Shown here: positions 23,518 through 32,917 of the stretch, in pieces | How positions within the stretch are numbered: the first letter of the stretch is position 1 | How the letters are laid out: every line of letters starts with the position of its first letter | Notes under the pieces: generated by a model | Database searches by the model: none | Seen by the model: the letters and a program-made list of their open reading frames with translations, nothing else | Told to the model about the DNA's origin: nothing | Translations under genes and position numbers: made by a program | NCBI GenBank assembly: GCA_016872875.1 | Contig: VGYW01000019.1 | Location: 1 to 38,056, forward strand | Source: Planctomycetota bacterium | Lineage (GTDB): Bacteria; Planctomycetota; PUPC01; DSUN01 | Direction: 5' to 3' | Length of the DNA: 38,056 bases

Positions 23518-26313
23518 TCACCTCCCGCTCGCCTTCCCTCGCGTTGCGAAGTACGCGGGGACGCTCAAGTCCATTGCGTTGAGCTTGGACTGGGCCTCCT
23601 TGATCTTGGCCAGTGCCTCAGCGGTGCCGACCATGAAGACGGCGGCACGCCAGGGCTCGACCTTGAGGGTGAACCGGCCATCGGTGGGGGCCTCGAGCAC
23701 CTGCTCGCGGAGCATGTCCCACGCCTCGGCGTTCTTCAGCCCAGGCTTCGCCATGTGCTCGGGGGCGATCGTCACATCGTAGGCCGCATCGGTCCCGTCG
23801 TGGTTGACCACCACGGCCATGAGCGTGCCGGCCGCGTCCAGGCGCGGCAGCACCTCGAGGTTGCAGGGGAACTGGCCGTCGCGGGTGAGGGTGACAAGGC
23901 GCCTGACGCCCGCCTTGTCGGCGGCGCGGGCGAGGACCCTGACGTGGGGGCGGAACTTCTCGTAGTCGTCGGAGCCGCGGGTGAGGAACGGGTTGACGGG
24001 CTCGCAGCCGCGGGAGAGGTCCAGGCGCGGGAAGATGGCGTGGATGGAGACGCCGGGGCGGTCGCCAAGCCAGACGGTCCGCTCGGTCTCGATGGCGCAG
24101 ACCTTGTCGCCATACCAGGCGACCGGCTTGCCGCGCAGGGCCTCGGCGGTGCAGACATCGCCGTACGAGGAGGCCGTGCCGCCACCGAGCTGCTCGGCGT
24201 AGCGGATGACGGGCGGCTTGCGCATGTCGAGCACGCTCTGCGGGATGCCGCCGCGCGCGGCTTTCGGCATGCCGGCGAGCGAGGCGTCGAGCTTCGCCCA
24301 GGCATCCGCGTCCGCCATCCATTTGTCGCCCTCGCGCTTCCAGAGCTTCGATTCGGTCTCGTGCACGTTGGTGCCCTGGAATTGCGGCAGGGCGACCTGG
24401 GCGGCCCAGGCGCGCTCCTCGGGCGTCTGCATGGACGGCCTGAAGGAGGATTTGTGCTTATGGGTGAGCCTGACGCCGCAGACCTTCTCGAGGAAGTCGG
24501 TGCGGGCACCGGTTGTGATGTCGAGCGAGAGGGAATCCACGTTGGCGCACAGCGTGCCGCCGCCGGCCACGTAGTCGGCCAAGCGCTCCCGCAGCGTGGG
24601 CGTGCTCCACTCCGAGCCGATGACGTAGACGGCCTTGAACGGCTTGAGCGCGTCCGGCTCCAGCTCGACTTCCTCCTCGGTGATGATGGCGAAGGGAATC
24701 TGGGCGGCGGCCAAGGCGACCGCGGTCCACGCGAAGTCGTGGGTGTTGTACTGGAACATCGTGTGGAAGTAGCCGGTGTAGTCGGGCAGGAGCAGGGCGG
24801 CCTCGGGCTGCACGGGGCTGGACCTGGCGAGGAACGTGGCGTAGTGGTGCCGCAGGAAGTTGTGCCAGTAGGCGAGCTGCCGGCGCTGGCGAAGCGGGCC
24901 TTCGGCCGGGCCGCGGTACTCGTCCGCGTAGAGCCAGTGGTGGATGCCGTCCACCGTGTGCCCCATCATGCGGGCGAGCGCGCGCTCGATGTCGCCAGGG
25001 CCGTCGTAGAGGTGGCCCTGGCCGAACTGGCGGGGGAAGAACCAGCTCCAACCCATAATCACGTTGCCGTGCTTGCGGGCCAGGTGGTCGCTGGCGGCAT
25101 AGTTCACGATCATCGCCGGGTGCTCGGGCCAGCACTGCTCGATGTTGATGATGGCGTTCTGGCGGTGGTTCCAGTACAGGCTGTGGCCCCAGAACACGTT
25201 CATCCCCGGCCACATGATGAAGGCCATTGGGAACGGGTAGCAGTCCACGCGCATGGCGGTCCGCTGCCGCAGAAGGTGGGCGTTGGCGGGCTCGCCGGCG
25301 GCAACGGCGCGCTTATGCTCGCGTTCGTATGCCTCTGCGGCCAGGCGCTCCGATGCCTCGGCGCTCACGCGGCGGAAGTACTCGAAGGTGTAGTAGCGGT
25401 GGTAGTCCATCCACAGCTTGTAAGCGCCCTGGCGGGTCCACTGCTCGTCCACCGGCTGCGGCGCGTTGTACCAGCGGTGGCTGAGGACCGGGGGCCGCAC
25501 CTCCCACCAATAGTGCAGCTTCTCGCCAGTGAAGGCGTTGTACGTGCGGCCGTCCTGGTTCGTGTCCTCCGCAGGGGACTTGTCCTGGAACCAGACGTCG
25601 CACAGGAACGCGATGTACTCGGCGATGCTCTCGTCGCGGTAGTCGGGCGCCGTGCGCTCGCGCATGCCAATCTCGTCCCAACTGCACGTGATGTAAACGT
25701 CGCCCACCTTGAACATGTCCAGGTCGCCAAAGTTGCGGACATAGTTCACGAGCAGGCCCACGCCGGCGTCGTAGTGCTTTTTCAGGAGGAAGCTGCCGCT
25801 GCCATCGCCGCCCGCCCGGTTGCCCGGTGTGCCGTCGTACTGGAGATACGGCTCGCCGTTGCCGGCCCAGAGCGTCTGGTCAATGGCGCCGAGGAGGCCG
25901 TGCTTCTTGAGGAAGCGACCGACGCGGAAGGTGAAGGCGTAGCCCTTGTAGGCGCAGTTGTAGCCCATGCGCCGCCACTCCTCCAGCATGGCGGCCTCCA
26001 GCTCCCCGTCAATCGGGCGAGGGTCCTTGTCAGGCTCGTAGAGCCCGAGCCGTGCCCAGTCGTAGAACCCCGCGAGAGCGGCCCGGACCTTCGGGTCCTG
26101 GCTGCCCCGGTCGAGCTTGCCGACGAAGCCGCGGGCCTCCTCGCCGAAGGGCCCCCCGTAGGGCGTGACCGGCGGCTCGGGCAGCGCCCGCCAGTCCTTC
26201 AGCAGCTTCGCCCGCCACGGCTCGGCAGCAGGCGCCTTGGGAGCGGCGGCCAGTGCGCAGGCGGCGCAAGCGGAAACGGACCATGCCGTGAAGGCGCGTG
26301 CAAACCTGGTCAT
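23518..26313 (-). CDS. Secreted GH42-like protein with beta-galactosidase-trimerisation-like domain
   Basis: 931-residue exported protein. The start is ATG at 26313 with AAAGGACGAGG upstream; an in-frame ATG 27 codons earlier lacks a site and would bury the signal peptide. Residues 1-30 are the signal peptide. Residues about 60-560 form a large TIM-barrel-like region (MFKVGDVYITCSWDEIGMRE, MRVDCYPFPMAFIMWPGMNV). Residues about 560-700 look like the Rossmann-type trimerisation domain of GH42 enzymes (FKAVYVIGSEWSTPTLRERL, VAGGGTLCANVDS). A beta domain closes the chain. Related proteins act on galactosides or other beta-linked sugars; catalytic residues could not be fixed, so activity is uncertain. 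Confidence 0.7.
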   Translation of the reverse strand: MTRFARAFTAWSVSACAACALAAAPKAPAAEPWRAKLLKDWRALPEPPVTPYGGPFGEEARGFVGKLDRGSQDPKVRAALAGFYDWARLGLYEPDKDPRPIDGELEAAMLEEWRRMGYNCAYKGYAFTFRVGRFLKKHGLLGAIDQTLWAGNGEPYLQYDGTPGNRAGGDGSGSFLLKKHYDAGVGLLVNYVRNFGDLDMFKVGDVYITCSWDEIGMRERTAPDYRDESIAEYIAFLCDVWFQDKSPAEDTNQDGRTYNAFTGEKLHYWWEVRPPVLSHRWYNAPQPVDEQWTRQGAYKLWMDYHRYYTFEYFRRVSAEASERLAAEAYEREHKRAVAAGEPANAHLLRQRTAMRVDCYPFPMAFIMWPGMNVFWGHSLYWNHRQNAIINIEQCWPEHPAMIVNYAASDHLARKHGNVIMGWSWFFPRQFGQGHLYDGPGDIERALARMMGHTVDGIHHWLYADEYRGPAEGPLRQRRQLAYWHNFLRHHYATFLARSSPVQPEAALLLPDYTGYFHTMFQYNTHDFAWTAVALAAAQIPFAIITEEEVELEPDALKPFKAVYVIGSEWSTPTLRERLADYVAGGGTLCANVDSLSLDITTGARTDFLEKVCGVRLTHKHKSSFRPSMQTPEERAWAAQVALPQFQGTNVHETESKLWKREGDKWMADADAWAKLDASLAGMPKAARGGIPQSVLDMRKPPVIRYAEQLGGGTASSYGDVCTAEALRGKPVAWYGDKVCAIETERTVWLGDRPGVSIHAIFPRLDLSRGCEPVNPFLTRGSDDYEKFRPHVRVLARAADKAGVRRLVTLTRDGQFPCNLEVLPRLDAAGTLMAVVVNHDGTDAAYDVTIAPEHMAKPGLKNAEAWDMLREQVLEAPTDGRFTLKVEPWRAAVFMVGTAEALAKIKEAQSKLNAMDLSVPAYFATRGKASGR

Positions 26314-26396
26314 ACCTCGTCCTTTCGTTGCAGCGGGTTCGGAATGCGCGAATGAGCCATCTGCCTCATCTGTCTCATTCCGTTGACACGTCACCG

Positions 26397-26426
26397 AGGG
26401 GAGGACCCCGTACGGGGTTGTCCCTT
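26397..26426. terminator. Strong palindromic hairpin between two glycosidase genes
   Basis: Perfect 14-bp palindrome ACCCCGTACGGGGT (26405-26418), extended by mostly paired flanks to 26397 and 26426. It lies between the stop of the DUF4838 gene and the start of the GH42-like gene, both minus strand. No U-tract follows, so it may be an attenuator, processing site or protein-binding site instead. Confidence 0.4.
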
Positions 26427-26454
26427 CAGTGGCCTGTGACTCGACGGCACCACA

Positions 26455-29400
26455 CTACTCCTTGCCCGGGCCTGGGGCCGTGACGACGCAGCGGAAGCCT
26501 GTGGGCGTCCAGTCACGGACCTGCGGGGGCTGAACCATGCGGGCCGCGGTGCGGCTGAGGCGCTCGTCGAAGAACGCACACCCGCCGCGCAAGACCTTGT
26601 AGGCGCCTCTCTCCGGCCCCTTCGGGTTCTTGCCGGGAGCTGCCCTGTAGTAGGAGTGGTCGTACCAGTCGGCGACCCACTCCCAGACGTTGCCGGCCAC
26701 GTCCTGCACGCCGTAGGGGCTGGCGCCCTGCGGGCAGACGCCCACGGGCATGAAGCCGTAGGTCAGCTTCCCCAGCGTGCGCTCGTAGCTGACGCACTTC
26801 TCCGGGTCCCAGTCGTTGCCCCACGGGTACTGGAGGCCGTCCGTGCCGCGGGCCGCTTTCTCCCATTGGGCCTCTGTCGGCAGCGCCGCGCCTGCCCACC
26901 GGCCATAGGCTGCCGCCTCGTACCAGTTCGCCTGGGCCGCGTAGGCATCGGGGTCCCCCTTGGGTTCCGCGTGCATGCCCTGGCCCCAGGTGGGCTCGAA
27001 CTTCTTGCCCATGGCCTCGCAGAACTTCCTGTACTGCGCCAGGGTGACCGGGTGCTTGTAGATCCAGTATCCGTCGAGGTGGATTCTCCTCTGTGGACGT
27101 TCGTCGCCGCCGCCTTGGCCCGGCGGGCTGCCGCGCAGGAAGCTGCCCGGAGGAATCCAGACCAGCTCGGCGCCGTCCGGCTCGTTAATGGCGGTGGTCG
27201 CGCCGGTGAGCTTGATCTTCGCCGCTGGGGATGCGGTGTCGAGCTTGTCGGGCCTACCGGCCGTGAGCTTCCGCGCCGGCACCTTCCTGGCGGCCAGGGT
27301 CTGCGCTGGCAGTGCGGCGGCCTTCGTTTCCGGGGTGATCTTGACCACAGTGCCGACGAGCGTGACGTGCAGGTAGTGTTTGTCCACGACGGGCTTGATC
27401 TCAACGGCTTCCCAGCCTGCGGCCGGTGTGGTGAGCACTGCCGCGAGGCCATCGCCGCGGTCGAGCTGGATGACGATGTCGCCCGTGGCATTGGGCGCGA
27501 CGGGCAGCTTGGTTACCTCCGCGTCGGAGACCGCCAACACGTCGTCGAAGTGCTGGTCCATCCAGTCGGCGCCGGGCAGCCGCTCGCCGGCCTTGACGCC
27601 CTTGATGCCGCCGGGCACGGCGTACTGGAGGTCGAGCAGCTTGGCGATGCCGCCGCCCGTCATTGCCACCCTGGCCAGCTCTGGCTGGGGTAATGCCAAC
27701 AGCCATTGCGTGCTGAAGCGGTGGTCGAAGGGGGCGAACTTGTCCTTCTGCATGGTCTCGAACTTGCGCTCGACCGTCATCCCGGCATCCGACACGCTGA
27801 CCGTGCGCCGCAGGCGCCGGTCGGGGCTGAAGCCCCAGTAGGCCGGGGAGAGAATCGTCAGCGTGTCCAGCTTGTCCGCAACCGGGTTCCTGTAGTCGCT
27901 CCAAAGACCCGACCAGACACGCTTGCCCAAGCCGCCCCTGAGATCATCCTCGGGCACGTTGGGCGGCAGCCAGATGACCGAGCTGTACTTGAACTGGTCC
28001 TGATAGCCGGCGTCCGCGCCCTCGGAGGCGAGTAGTTCCTTGCCCCTGGTAGAGGGCTTCATGCTGACCACCTGCCCCTTGAGGTCCGGACAGACTCCGA
28101 CGGAGCAGGCCTTTGACCTGAGATCGATGACCGGCCCGCCGTTGTTGGCGACGAACCAGGAGATGTGGCGCAGCACGCCGTGCTCGCCGCCGCCGCTGAG
28201 CTGCATGCCGTCGGTGACGCGGCGCAGCACTGCGGGCAGGCCTGGATCGGCATCGGGAGCAGGCACCCACCAGCGCTTGCCGTCGGCCCGGTTGGCCACC
28301 ACGCCGAAGGCCCCCGTCTCGCGCGCGACAGTCAGGCGGACCGGGTCAATCGAGGTGCCCATCGCCTCCGTGACGTGCGTGAGGTAGACAGGCTTCGCCT
28401 CCCTCTTGGCTGCCGCGAGCACCCGGTCCATGGCGGCCACCATCTTCGGCATGTGCGGGGCGAAGACCTTGGCGTGCGTGATGCCGGTCCAACCGCTCCA
28501 GCGCACGGCACTGGGCACGTGGCAACTGTCCTCATACGCGGCCTGAGCGAGCTTGAGGTACTCCCAGAAGTGGGGGGCGGCCCTCGGCCCGTAGTATCCA
28601 TCGAGGAACTGGCGGATCAGTTTGTCCGCGTCCGCCTGGGGGTTCCAGGCCAGCTTGAGGAACACCCAGCAGAACATCCGGCTCCAGTTCGCGCCGCACA
28701 CCTGCGGATAGACGCCCATGATGCCGCAGCGCTGCCAGTAGCGCACGTTGTCGGCCGTGTAGAAGATCGTCGGCCATTCCGGCTGGTAGGGCGTCCAGTG
28801 CCAGACGGTGACGCGGCCGGGGGCGATCTCTGGCCATTCCTCGAGCGCCCGCGCGTAGGCGCGGTTGGCCGGGTTGCCGGCGATGCGCCCGACCTGGTCG
28901 CCCGCGGCGTTCTGCGAGAGGTCGCTCGACACCAGGTTGATCCACAGGTTCCTGTGCGGCCGGAGCTTCCTCGGCGCCGGCAGCGTCTCGAAGTAGCCGT
29001 GCGTCACGAACTGCTGGGTGGGGTAGTCCTTCTCCAGCATCTCGATAGCGCGGTTGATCATCAGGAACATCGGCCCGGCCTCGGACTCCTCCTCGCGGGC
29101 GACCTTCCGACAGGTCTCGCACTGGCAGGCGGCGAAGCCGTCGCCCTGCGTGACGGAAACCGCGAGCGCTGGATTATACTTGGCGCCTTGGCTAGCCTTG
29201 GTGCCCTCGATGTCGCGCCTCAGCGCCTCCGCGAGCGCCTTGGCCAGCTCGGGATTGGTGTAGCAGAACGCCATTGCCCAGTTGGGCGCCCGCTTGCCGT
29301 TGATCAGCGGCGCCCACTCTGGGTGCTCGGCGAACCAGCCCTTGGTGGTCACGTTCCCTTTGACATCCTTCTTATCCTCGGGCGGCAGCAACTGATAGAA

Positions 29401-30030
29401 GTTGTGCCGCCCGTAGATATGGGAGCCATAGCTCCCGGGGCTGTTGTCGCCGGGGTAGCCGCCACCGCGGTTCTTGACGACCCACGGCATGCTGCCCGGC
29501 CACCAGATGAACATCCGCTGCATGAAGGCCGGCTCCTGGAAGTCGTCAATGTTGCCCAGCGCCAGCGTCGGCTTGCTCGGCACCACCTCGAAGGCCCCCG
29601 TGTAGAACCGGCAGCCGAGGTGGTCCTCGAGCAGGCCCCACACCGCATAGGTCAAGCCGTACTCAGCGGTGCCGATCAGCCGCAGCGCGCTGCCGTCGGT
29701 CTTGATGCGGTACGCCTGGCTGCCGGTGATCTTGTCGCTTGCGCCCGGCACCTTGTCCACCTTCTCGAGCACGATCCGCCCTGGCAGGCCGAGCGCTTCG
29801 GCCTCGGCCGCGTCTGCCACAAGGGGCAGCTCCGCGCCGGTGATCTGGTTCAGATACGCCTGAAGATCGTTCGCCTGCTGGAGGCAACCGTTGTGGACGA
29901 TGGCCGCCGTCGCCTGGCCCTTCCTGGCCAGCGGCACCTCGGCGACCGCGTCGCCGGCGGCCGCCGCCAACAGCCCCAGCGCCACTCCCGCGGACATCAG
30001 CCGGCAGGCACGTGTCCAGTGCGTCCTCAC
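26455..30030 (-). CDS. DUF4838 glycosidase-like protein fused to SUMF1/FGE-type domain
   Basis: 1191-residue secreted protein starting at GTG 30030, with AAAGGAG 7 nt before it; an ATG 4 bp upstream is out of frame. Signal peptide 1-30. Residues about 35-155 resemble the N-terminal domain of GH67 alpha-glucuronidases, and 165-480 the DUF4838 barrel, with a CxCxxC cluster at 303-308. A long beta region follows. Residues 952-1191 form a full SUMF1 domain (LVWIPPGSFLRG, LPTEAQWEKAARG, VAGNVWEWVADWY, RGGCAFFDE, GFRC). The FGE active-site Cys pair is not present, so this domain probably binds rather than modifies. It is 13 bp from the heparinase gene, in one operon. Confidence 0.82.
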   Translation of the reverse strand: MRTHWTRACRLMSAGVALGLLAAAAGDAVAEVPLARKGQATAAIVHNGCLQQANDLQAYLNQITGAELPLVADAAEAEALGLPGRIVLEKVDKVPGASDKITGSQAYRIKTDGSALRLIGTAEYGLTYAVWGLLEDHLGCRFYTGAFEVVPSKPTLALGNIDDFQEPAFMQRMFIWWPGSMPWVVKNRGGGYPGDNSPGSYGSHIYGRHNFYQLLPPEDKKDVKGNVTTKGWFAEHPEWAPLINGKRAPNWAMAFCYTNPELAKALAEALRRDIEGTKASQGAKYNPALAVSVTQGDGFAACQCETCRKVAREEESEAGPMFLMINRAIEMLEKDYPTQQFVTHGYFETLPAPRKLRPHRNLWINLVSSDLSQNAAGDQVGRIAGNPANRAYARALEEWPEIAPGRVTVWHWTPYQPEWPTIFYTADNVRYWQRCGIMGVYPQVCGANWSRMFCWVFLKLAWNPQADADKLIRQFLDGYYGPRAAPHFWEYLKLAQAAYEDSCHVPSAVRWSGWTGITHAKVFAPHMPKMVAAMDRVLAAAKREAKPVYLTHVTEAMGTSIDPVRLTVARETGAFGVVANRADGKRWWVPAPDADPGLPAVLRRVTDGMQLSGGGEHGVLRHISWFVANNGGPVIDLRSKACSVGVCPDLKGQVVSMKPSTRGKELLASEGADAGYQDQFKYSSVIWLPPNVPEDDLRGGLGKRVWSGLWSDYRNPVADKLDTLTILSPAYWGFSPDRRLRRTVSVSDAGMTVERKFETMQKDKFAPFDHRFSTQWLLALPQPELARVAMTGGGIAKLLDLQYAVPGGIKGVKAGERLPGADWMDQHFDDVLAVSDAEVTKLPVAPNATGDIVIQLDRGDGLAAVLTTPAAGWEAVEIKPVVDKHYLHVTLVGTVVKITPETKAAALPAQTLAARKVPARKLTAGRPDKLDTASPAAKIKLTGATTAINEPDGAELVWIPPGSFLRGSPPGQGGGDERPQRRIHLDGYWIYKHPVTLAQYRKFCEAMGKKFEPTWGQGMHAEPKGDPDAYAAQANWYEAAAYGRWAGAALPTEAQWEKAARGTDGLQYPWGNDWDPEKCVSYERTLGKLTYGFMPVGVCPQGASPYGVQDVAGNVWEWVADWYDHSYYRAAPGKNPKGPERGAYKVLRGGCAFFDERLSRTAARMVQPPQVRDWTPTGFRCVVTAPGPGKE

Positions 30031-30043
30031 GCATGTTCTCCTT

Positions 30044-32896
30044 TCAGCGGGCCATTACCTCTGCCCTCCTTTGCTTCGGATGGACAGTGAGGGTCCAGCC
30101 GCGGTCCTTGGCCTTCACATCGAGCATGACCTCGTCGTCGGTGCTCTTGATGATCTTCGCCGCGGGCGGTTCGGTGTCCTTGCCCAGCGTGAAGGTGGCG
30201 AGGAAGGTGGCTTCCTTGGCGTTGTCGGCGCGTGCCCAGGTCACCTCTATCGGGCCGTCGCCCTTGAAGGTGAGCGCCTTGTAGCCTGCCATCTCCTGGT
30301 CGCAGGCCAGGCGCATCTTGAGGGCGTTTCCGAAATCAACGCGCAGTTCCTTGCCGCAGGCGCCGCCGATGATCTCAGTGAACCGGCCCGCTGCCGGCAG
30401 CTTGGGCGGCGCAGCGGCGAGCGGCTCGGCCTTGAGGCCCAGCGTGGCCTTGCCCTTGCCGTACTGGTAGCGGTCAATCGTCAGCGGACGGTCGCAGACC
30501 ACCCGGTCGAAGACCACGTAGGCCTCACCCAGCAGTGCGATGCCACGCAGTTGGCTCACGCCCTCGTACAGCGGGGCCGCGGGGTCGGTGGCCACCACCG
30601 CGAAGGGCGTCTCGCCCGCACCCCGCCAGGCCACCAGGTCTCCCGTCACCTCCCGCGAGTTCTGCCCGTCAATGACGATGGTGTTGTGCGCGGCGGTCCA
30701 TTCCATCCAACCGGCCCCAGGCACGGTGTAGAACATCCGCCCGACAGTGGAGTCCACCTGCTGGCCGTTGCGGTAGAGGAAGGTGGTGAAGCGGTCGTGT
30801 TCGCCGCGGTCGAACTGCTCCTTGTAGTTCATGCGGATCTCCCAGGAGTCGGCCGCGGTGCCGCGCCGCAGGAAGATGTAGCCCATCCCGTCCATCAGTC
30901 TCGAGATCGCCGGGAAGCTGGCCGGGCTGGCCAGCCCCAGCTCGCCGTGAAGGATGGAGATCTCAGAGGGGTGCTTCCGGGCAGCCTCCAGTGCGGCGAG
31001 ATAGGCCGGGTCGCGGTACTGCCGGTAGGGCAGTTCGTAGAAAGCCCCGCCCAGGCCCAGCGTCAGTGAGCCGTCATAGACCCGCTTGAAGCGCGGGGTC
31101 ATCAGGTCCACGCCCCGCTCGGAGGCGAAGAGGGCGAAGTGGCTCATCGCGTCGAAGAGCATGTTGTGATAGGCCTGGCCCTCGTGGGCAAGCCCTTCCT
31201 CGGAGAATCCGTACTCTACCATCTCGTGCCAGCCGAACTCGCCGTAGACGGCTTCGCCGAGCAATGGCCAGTAGCCGGTCGCCAGCCCCACGCTGCCGTA
31301 GGCGCGGATGTGCTCGCCTTGCATGTTGGTGTACTCGATCGAGTGGCGGGCCAGCCGCAGGCCCTCGTCTATCAGCAGCGTATCGATCCGCTTGCGTTTG
31401 TGCTCGTCCAGGCCCGCATACGACGCCAGCATCGCGTAGCCCTCGGCCAGCTTGTGCAAGTTCCAGGCGGTGACGAGTGTGGCCTTGCCCAGCCGCGAAC
31501 CGCCGCCGGTCGAGCGGTAGCCGGCCACCGTCATAGTCGGGTGGGCATCGGCGTAGGCCAGCGCGATCGTCACGGCTTTGCCGGCGTACTTCTCGTCGCC
31601 CGTCAGCAGCCAGCCCAGGGCGAGGTTACGGATGTCCGCGAAGCGGCGCGCGAAGTACTCCTGCCGCGCGCACTGGTCGTAGAACGGGTCCTTCTCGATC
31701 GTCTTGCCGCACTTCGGGTCGGAGCAGACGTGGCGGTGGATGTCGTTGGGCGGGTCCGACCGCATCCACTGCTTGCACGCCGGGCAGCGGTAGGACTGGC
31801 CCCAGTGGGGCACGGCGGTGGCCTTGTGCCCAGGCGTCAGCCAGTCGAACGCCGGCCAATCGTGCTTGAGCGTCTCCTCGGCTGTGCGGATGACGCCGCT
31901 CTTCCAGGCATCCAGCGGCATGAACTTGGCTGCCGCCGCCACGCGCGCCTGGAACGACGCAGGGGTCCACGGCTGGCGGCTGACCGGGACCACGCCCCAC
32001 ATGAGCATCCGCCGGTAGCCGATGAGCGGCTGCACGTCCGAGTCGGCCAGTCCCTCGACCCACACCCTCGGGCACACAGGCTCGGAGTAGCCGGGCGGCA
32101 GGGACATGGCCTTCGTCCGGGAGATGGAGAGGCGTATGGGGATGACCTTCTCCTCGCCGGCTGCCAGGGCGATGGACGCGGAGGCGGCAGGCCCGGCCGG
32201 CACTTCGGCGCGGAAGAAGTGCAACGTGCGGTCGGCGTCAATGTCGAGCTTGGCGGCAATCGGCTTGTCCGTGCGGTTCTTCACCTTCAGCCCGTAGGTG
32301 TAGGCCACCTCGGCGGCGTCGGAGACGAACTGTACGTCGCGCGGCTCGAACTCCGCCGACACCACCCGTTTCACCAGCCGCGGGTTGCGGATTATGGCCT
32401 TGCGCCACTGCGGCTCGCCGGGGAATCCCAGGATGCGCCGGCTCAGCGCGAGCCGCAGGATGCCCGGCCGGAAGTCCCCGAAGCGCTCGGGGTACTGCGA
32501 CCCGTCGTCGTCCACCCGCAGGTCGAAGCGCCCGGCCGCCCAGACCCCCGTGACGCTCCTGAACTTCGAGTACCAACTGCTCAGCTCCTTCTCCGTCGGC
32601 ATGCCGAAGAGCACAGCGTGCAGGCGGACCTGTGAGCCGAGCGGCTTGAGATCGAACCGTAGTTCGTCGTACTCCTTTGGGTCCGCCCCCAGCTTGCGGA
32701 GGTCGAAACTGAGGTTCTGGGGGAGCCCGTCGGGCAAAGACCACTCGTACTCGTCCTTGCCGACCTCCTGGACCTGCACCTTGTCCGTGGCCTCCCGTTG
32801 CGTCGCGAGGTTCAGCGGAAAGACCCGCTCGGCGGCCGCTGCGGTGACAGCCATCGCCCCGAGTGCGCACACCCATAGCCTCGTGTAGCTCGTCAT
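30044..32896 (-). CDS. Heparinase II/III-family polysaccharide lyase-like protein
   Basis: 950-residue exported protein (signal peptide 1-22). After an N-terminal beta domain, a small zinc-binding-like insert carries Cys371, Cys374, Cys391 and Cys396 (CPAC, CSDPKC). An (alpha/alpha)-toroid follows, with EGLAHEGQAYHNMLFD, and then the heparinase II/III beta-sheet domain with AHNTIVIDGQNSRE. The family cleaves uronic-acid polysaccharides by beta-elimination. ATG 32896 has AGGAGG 10 nt upstream. It lies 21 bp after the HEAT-repeat gene and 13 bp before the DUF4838 gene; a GH67-like partner fits a uronate-containing substrate (inference). Confidence 0.83.
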   Translation of the reverse strand: MTSYTRLWVCALGAMAVTAAAAERVFPLNLATQREATDKVQVQEVGKDEYEWSLPDGLPQNLSFDLRKLGADPKEYDELRFDLKPLGSQVRLHAVLFGMPTEKELSSWYSKFRSVTGVWAAGRFDLRVDDDGSQYPERFGDFRPGILRLALSRRILGFPGEPQWRKAIIRNPRLVKRVVSAEFEPRDVQFVSDAAEVAYTYGLKVKNRTDKPIAAKLDIDADRTLHFFRAEVPAGPAASASIALAAGEEKVIPIRLSISRTKAMSLPPGYSEPVCPRVWVEGLADSDVQPLIGYRRMLMWGVVPVSRQPWTPASFQARVAAAAKFMPLDAWKSGVIRTAEETLKHDWPAFDWLTPGHKATAVPHWGQSYRCPACKQWMRSDPPNDIHRHVCSDPKCGKTIEKDPFYDQCARQEYFARRFADIRNLALGWLLTGDEKYAGKAVTIALAYADAHPTMTVAGYRSTGGGSRLGKATLVTAWNLHKLAEGYAMLASYAGLDEHKRKRIDTLLIDEGLRLARHSIEYTNMQGEHIRAYGSVGLATGYWPLLGEAVYGEFGWHEMVEYGFSEEGLAHEGQAYHNMLFDAMSHFALFASERGVDLMTPRFKRVYDGSLTLGLGGAFYELPYRQYRDPAYLAALEAARKHPSEISILHGELGLASPASFPAISRLMDGMGYIFLRRGTAADSWEIRMNYKEQFDRGEHDRFTTFLYRNGQQVDSTVGRMFYTVPGAGWMEWTAAHNTIVIDGQNSREVTGDLVAWRGAGETPFAVVATDPAAPLYEGVSQLRGIALLGEAYVVFDRVVCDRPLTIDRYQYGKGKATLGLKAEPLAAAPPKLPAAGRFTEIIGGACGKELRVDFGNALKMRLACDQEMAGYKALTFKGDGPIEVTWARADNAKEATFLATFTLGKDTEPPAAKIIKSTDDEVMLDVKAKDRGWTLTVHPKQRRAEVMAR

Positions 32897-32917
32897 TGAC
32901 TCATGGCCTCCTGATGG

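Noticed and set aside
30032..30034. ATG just upstream of the DUF4838 gene as its start
   Set aside because: Out of frame with the protein; the GTG at 30030 has correct spacing to AAAGGAG and leads into the signal peptide.
28165..30090. 641-codon open frame on the plus strand
   Set aside because: Antisense to the DUF4838-SUMF1 gene; Val/Arg/His-rich shadow composition and no domain.
32893..32904. Three-codon ORF (ATG AGT CAA TGA) overlapping the heparinase start
   Set aside because: Too short to interpret; the AGGAGG upstream serves the main ATG at acceptable spacing.
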